A stretch of 15,190 nt of DNA, taken from JAICIG01 sp035532215 (GTDB taxonomy: Bacteria; Planctomycetota; Planctomycetia; Pirellulales; JAICIG01). Under the pieces are notes generated by a model that saw nothing but the letters and a program-made list of their open reading frames with translations, was not told where the DNA came from and searched no databases. Shown here one piece after another: positions 13,122 through 15,190 of this stretch; positions within the stretch are counted from its first letter, which is position 1; each line of letters opens with the position of its first letter. Both the position numbers and the translations under genes were made by a program. The stretch spans positions 1 to 15,190 of the forward strand of contig DATKRK010000046.1 in assembly GCA_035532215.1 (NCBI GenBank). The letters run 5' to 3'.

Positions 13122-14123
13122 TCAGAGGGGGGTTTGGTCGATGACGAAGAACTCATAGCCTTTGCCCTGCTTCCGAATTCCGAATACGGTCTTGCGAATC
13201 TTCGAGGCGTCGAGGCCGCGGTAGTCTTGCTCCAAGTGCAACAGCATCTGCTCCACCGGGTCAGGGTAGAACTGCAACACCATTTTACCCGCCGCTTGCA
13301 CGCCGGCGCGTTGAATCAGATCGTGATCGGCTTCGCGCAGCTTGCCGTGCCGCCAGGAAAAATAGAGCCGCTGTTCGGACGGCCCGCCGGGCCCCGTTCT
13401 AACGGTCGCCTTCGGAAAACTCAAATTGCTGGCGTAGATGACCTGCTTGGAATCGAGTACGCCCAACTCGATCTTGAAAAAGTCGAGTTGCTTGGCGTAA
13501 CCGTCGAGCGTGCCGCCCGCATCGAAGTGAATCTGCCAGCGCAGGTGAGGCGGAATGCCGGGCTTGCCGGGACCAGATCCATAGCCAGCCACGTTGCCCG
13601 TGCCCGTTTGCTGCCCGCCGCCTTTGTTCGTCGTGTCTTGCTCGGTTTCGGCCGGCGTGTCGAGATCGGCCTCGCGCAGCGCCACGGCGTCGAGCACGGT
13701 CTTCAACGTGTCTTGAAAATCGGGCTCGACCAGATCGCTTTCCTGGGCCACGTCTTGCGGCGTGGGCGAATCCAACTGCATGCTCTCGCCCACCACGCCG
13801 CTCTCGATGCCGCCGCCGACTTGTTCCAGTCGCACGGGCACCGATTTCAGCGGCGGAAAAAACACGCGGCTGCCCAGCCATGCCATCAACAGGCAAAACA
13901 CCACCACGCCGATCAAAATCAGCAAGGCCAAGAGCATGCTGGCCACGCGCTCGTAGGCCGATTCCTGTTGCACCGTAACAGGAATTCGCGGAGCGTGTCG
14001 TCGCGGGCGTGTCTGTCCGGCTACCGTCGTCACGAGAGGGTTCCGTCGTTCTAGTTCGCGCGTCGGCGCCGCCCGAGAGACTGGCCGCCGGCGCGCTGGG
14101 CAAACCGCCAGGCTTGCCGCCAC
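13122..14123 (-). CDS. Single-pass membrane protein in the TonB/TolA position
   Basis: The first gene of the operon encodes up to 333 residues. A basic N-terminal tail of about 60 residues is followed by one transmembrane helix (about 61-83, MLLALLILIGVVVFCLLMAW), then an acidic, Gln/Thr-rich linker with a Gly-rich stretch (about 100-185), and a compact C-terminal domain (about 190-333) rich in aromatic and charged residues. This topology and its location before ExbB-ExbD-ExbD match TonB and TolA, but no TonB C-terminal signature is visible and I recognise no family. The start is uncertain: GTG at 14123 lies downstream of the promoter at 14168-14196 with a leader of about 38 bases; GTG at 14033 is the alternative. 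Neither has a clear Shine-Dalgarno. The function as energy transducer is inferred from context. Confidence 0.75.
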   Translation of the reverse strand: MAASLAVCPARRRPVSRAAPTRELERRNPLVTTVAGQTRPRRHAPRIPVTVQQESAYERVASMLLALLILIGVVVFCLLMAWLGSRVFFPPLKSVPVRLEQVGGGIESGVVGESMQLDSPTPQDVAQESDLVEPDFQDTLKTVLDAVALREADLDTPAETEQDTTNKGGGQQTGTGNVAGYGSGPGKPGIPPHLRWQIHFDAGGTLDGYAKQLDFFKIELGVLDSKQVIYASNLSFPKATVRTGPGGPSEQRLYFSWRHGKLREADHDLIQRAGVQAAGKMVLQFYPDPVEQMLLHLEQDYRGLDASKIRKTVFGIRKQGKGYEFFVIDQTPL

Positions 14124-14167
14124 ACGTTGATCGCGGGGAGACGAGAAATACGCCGCCTTCCGAGTGC

Positions 14168-14196
14168 ATCGTAATGGCGTAAAATATGCGTGTCAA
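14168..14196 (-). promoter_or_regulatory. Sigma70-type promoter of the seven-gene operon
   Basis: On the minus strand a perfect TTGACA (14196-14191) is followed by exactly 17 bases and TACGAT (14173-14168; four of six consensus positions). Transcription would start near 14161, about 38 bases before the GTG at 14123. This is the best-matched promoter I found in the window, and it lies in the 105-base gap after the cytochrome gene. Confidence 0.6.
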
Positions 14197-14228
14197 GTTG
14201 CGGAGTTTCACCCCAAGTCATTAACTCG

Positions 14229-15190
14229 CTAGAGTTTGCCGAGAGGCGCCGTCAGCTCGACCTCCTTGCGATGGACGGTCAGCGCCTCATCGTCCGAATA
14301 CCAGGGAAACGGCTTGTAGAGCAGCCGCACCTCGGCCCGCACCGGCGGATCGACGACCGGAAATCGGGCTTCGAACGTCTGGTCGACGCGAATTTGTTCT
14401 CGGCTCGATTCGCCGCGAAAAGGCGTGATGCCTTTGATCAAGGCTTGCCTGGCCAAGGTGATCTGGCCGTCGGGCGCCCGCTCGAGGACTTGCAAGTACA
14501 AGACTCGATTGTGCCGTTCGCCCGGAAAGTTGTGGCCGGTCGCGTGGTTGGTCGCCGAGACGATCAATTCGTCTCCCTCTTGCCGGCATTCCAACGTGAC
14601 GCCCGATCGCACCAAGGCCTCGTCGTGACTGCCGGTGCAAAGGTGACTACGGCCGCCCGCCCGGTTCGCCAGCGCCGGCATGTGGCAACTTTGGCAGCTT
14701 TTGCCCTCGGTGCGATAGCGGCTGGCGTGCCAATCTTTGTAAATCGCCTCGTGACACGCGCCGCAAGCCTCGCTCGACAGTAGCAAGGCCGATTGTTGCG
14801 GCCGGCAGGGCGCCTCGGCGATCGTGCGGCGCCCTGCGATCGATCCGTCGGGCAAGCCGTGGCAATTCAGACAAGTGACGCCCGAGGCCTGGTCCGTCTG
14901 GCGAACTTCCAGAACCATGCCCGGCGTCGACAGCCCGCCCTGCGGCGCATGGCACGATTGGCATTTGCGGTCGAAGCCAAAATGCTCGAAGGCGGCTTGG
15001 ACCTGATCGTCGCTAAAGGCTTTGGCATGGTAAGAGTCGTTCCACTCTTGCCAGACGTCGGCGTGGCACTTGCGGCAGTCGCTGACGTCGCTTGTATCGG
15101 CGGAGGTGGCCCGCGGAGGCGCCGAAGTGCGCCCCAGCGCGACGAGCAAGGCCAACGTCAAACAACAGATCACGCCGCAGGCGATGCGCG
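14229..15190 (-). CDS. Pentahaem c-type cytochrome, 5' end cut by window edge
   Basis: Five CxxCH haem sites are visible, numbered from the GTG at 15173: 33-37, 71-75, 101-105, 137-141 and 160-164. They lie in the first half of the protein, in a layout like the cytochrome c554-type multihaem proteins (CRKCHADVWQEWNDSYHAKAF). The second half (about 175-314) has no haem motif and looks beta-rich, with NHATGHNFPGERHN, whose histidines could ligate haem. The N-terminus is a hydrophobic export signal, so it acts outside the inner membrane in electron transfer. The frame stays open to the right edge and the signal sequence continues across it, so the real start is probably outside the window. CTGSH at about 178 is not a haem site. 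The electron partner is unknown. Confidence 0.88.
   Translation of the reverse strand, partial: RIACGVICCLTLALLVALGRTSAPPRATSADTSDVSDCRKCHADVWQEWNDSYHAKAFSDDQVQAAFEHFGFDRKCQSCHAPQGGLSTPGMVLEVRQTDQASGVTCLNCHGLPDGSIAGRRTIAEAPCRPQQSALLLSSEACGACHEAIYKDWHASRYRTEGKSCQSCHMPALANRAGGRSHLCTGSHDEALVRSGVTLECRQEGDELIVSATNHATGHNFPGERHNRVLYLQVLERAPDGQITLARQALIKGITPFRGESSREQIRVDQTFEARFPVVDPPVRAEVRLLYKPFPWYSDDEALTVHRKEVELTAPLGKL

Noticed and set aside
13031..13156. 42-residue N-terminal extension of ExbB
   Set aside because: It would overlap the end of the preceding gene, is unlike ExbB N-termini, and is not needed for the topology.
14625..14645. CTGSH as a sixth haem site in the cytochrome
   Set aside because: The second cysteine is missing, so covalent haem attachment of the normal kind is not expected.

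Overview
The window looks like a piece of a Planctomycete chromosome, probably a Pirellulales-like lineage. That is inference from gene content and style, not from a marker gene. It is GC-rich and carries a Hanks-type kinase with the planctomycete DLG variant of the DFG motif. It also has a large membrane-anchored PQQ-type propeller protein, ExbB/ExbD genes with a zinc ribbon on one ExbD, and a multihaem cytochrome. Long antisense reading frames are common and are by-products of the codon bias.

Layout. Bases 1-442 hold the first codons of a minus-strand gene running off the left edge (very strong ribosome binding site at 34-40), behind a 416-base leader/intergenic region rich in inverted repeats. 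A Maf-type nucleotide pyrophosphatase (443-1012, minus) diverges from an RluA-family pseudouridine synthase (1283-1966, plus). The synthase has a repeat element on each side: a 24-base perfect inverted repeat with a third partial copy before it, and two 24-base units at 26-base spacing after it. A serine/threonine kinase (2203-3687, plus) anchored by its extreme C-terminus follows. It converges on a large minus-strand operon.

The operon is the core of the window. It appears to start at a good sigma70-type promoter (14168-14196; TTGACA, 17-base spacer, TACGAT) and to end at a small intrinsic terminator (3726-3747) that overlaps the last stop codon. In transcription order it encodes: a single-pass protein in the place of TonB/TolA (13122-14123); an ExbB/TolQ proton-channel subunit; two different ExbD/TolR subunits, one with a cytoplasmic zinc ribbon; an 1157-residue membrane protein with an N-terminal helical adaptor and a periplasmic PQQ-type propeller; an exported protein joining a helical-repeat region to a family 5 solute-binding domain; and an exported protein of unknown function. 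The genes are tightly packed, and the last two overlap as ATGA.

My reading is a proton-motive-force-driven envelope machine that is neither classical Ton nor classical Tol-Pal: no receptor, Pal, TolB or ABC permease gene is present. The kinase and the propeller protein share a similar N-terminal helical domain, which hints at a regulatory link. A pentahaem c-type cytochrome (14229 to the right edge, minus) lies just upstream of the operon promoter and is cut at its 5' end by the window.
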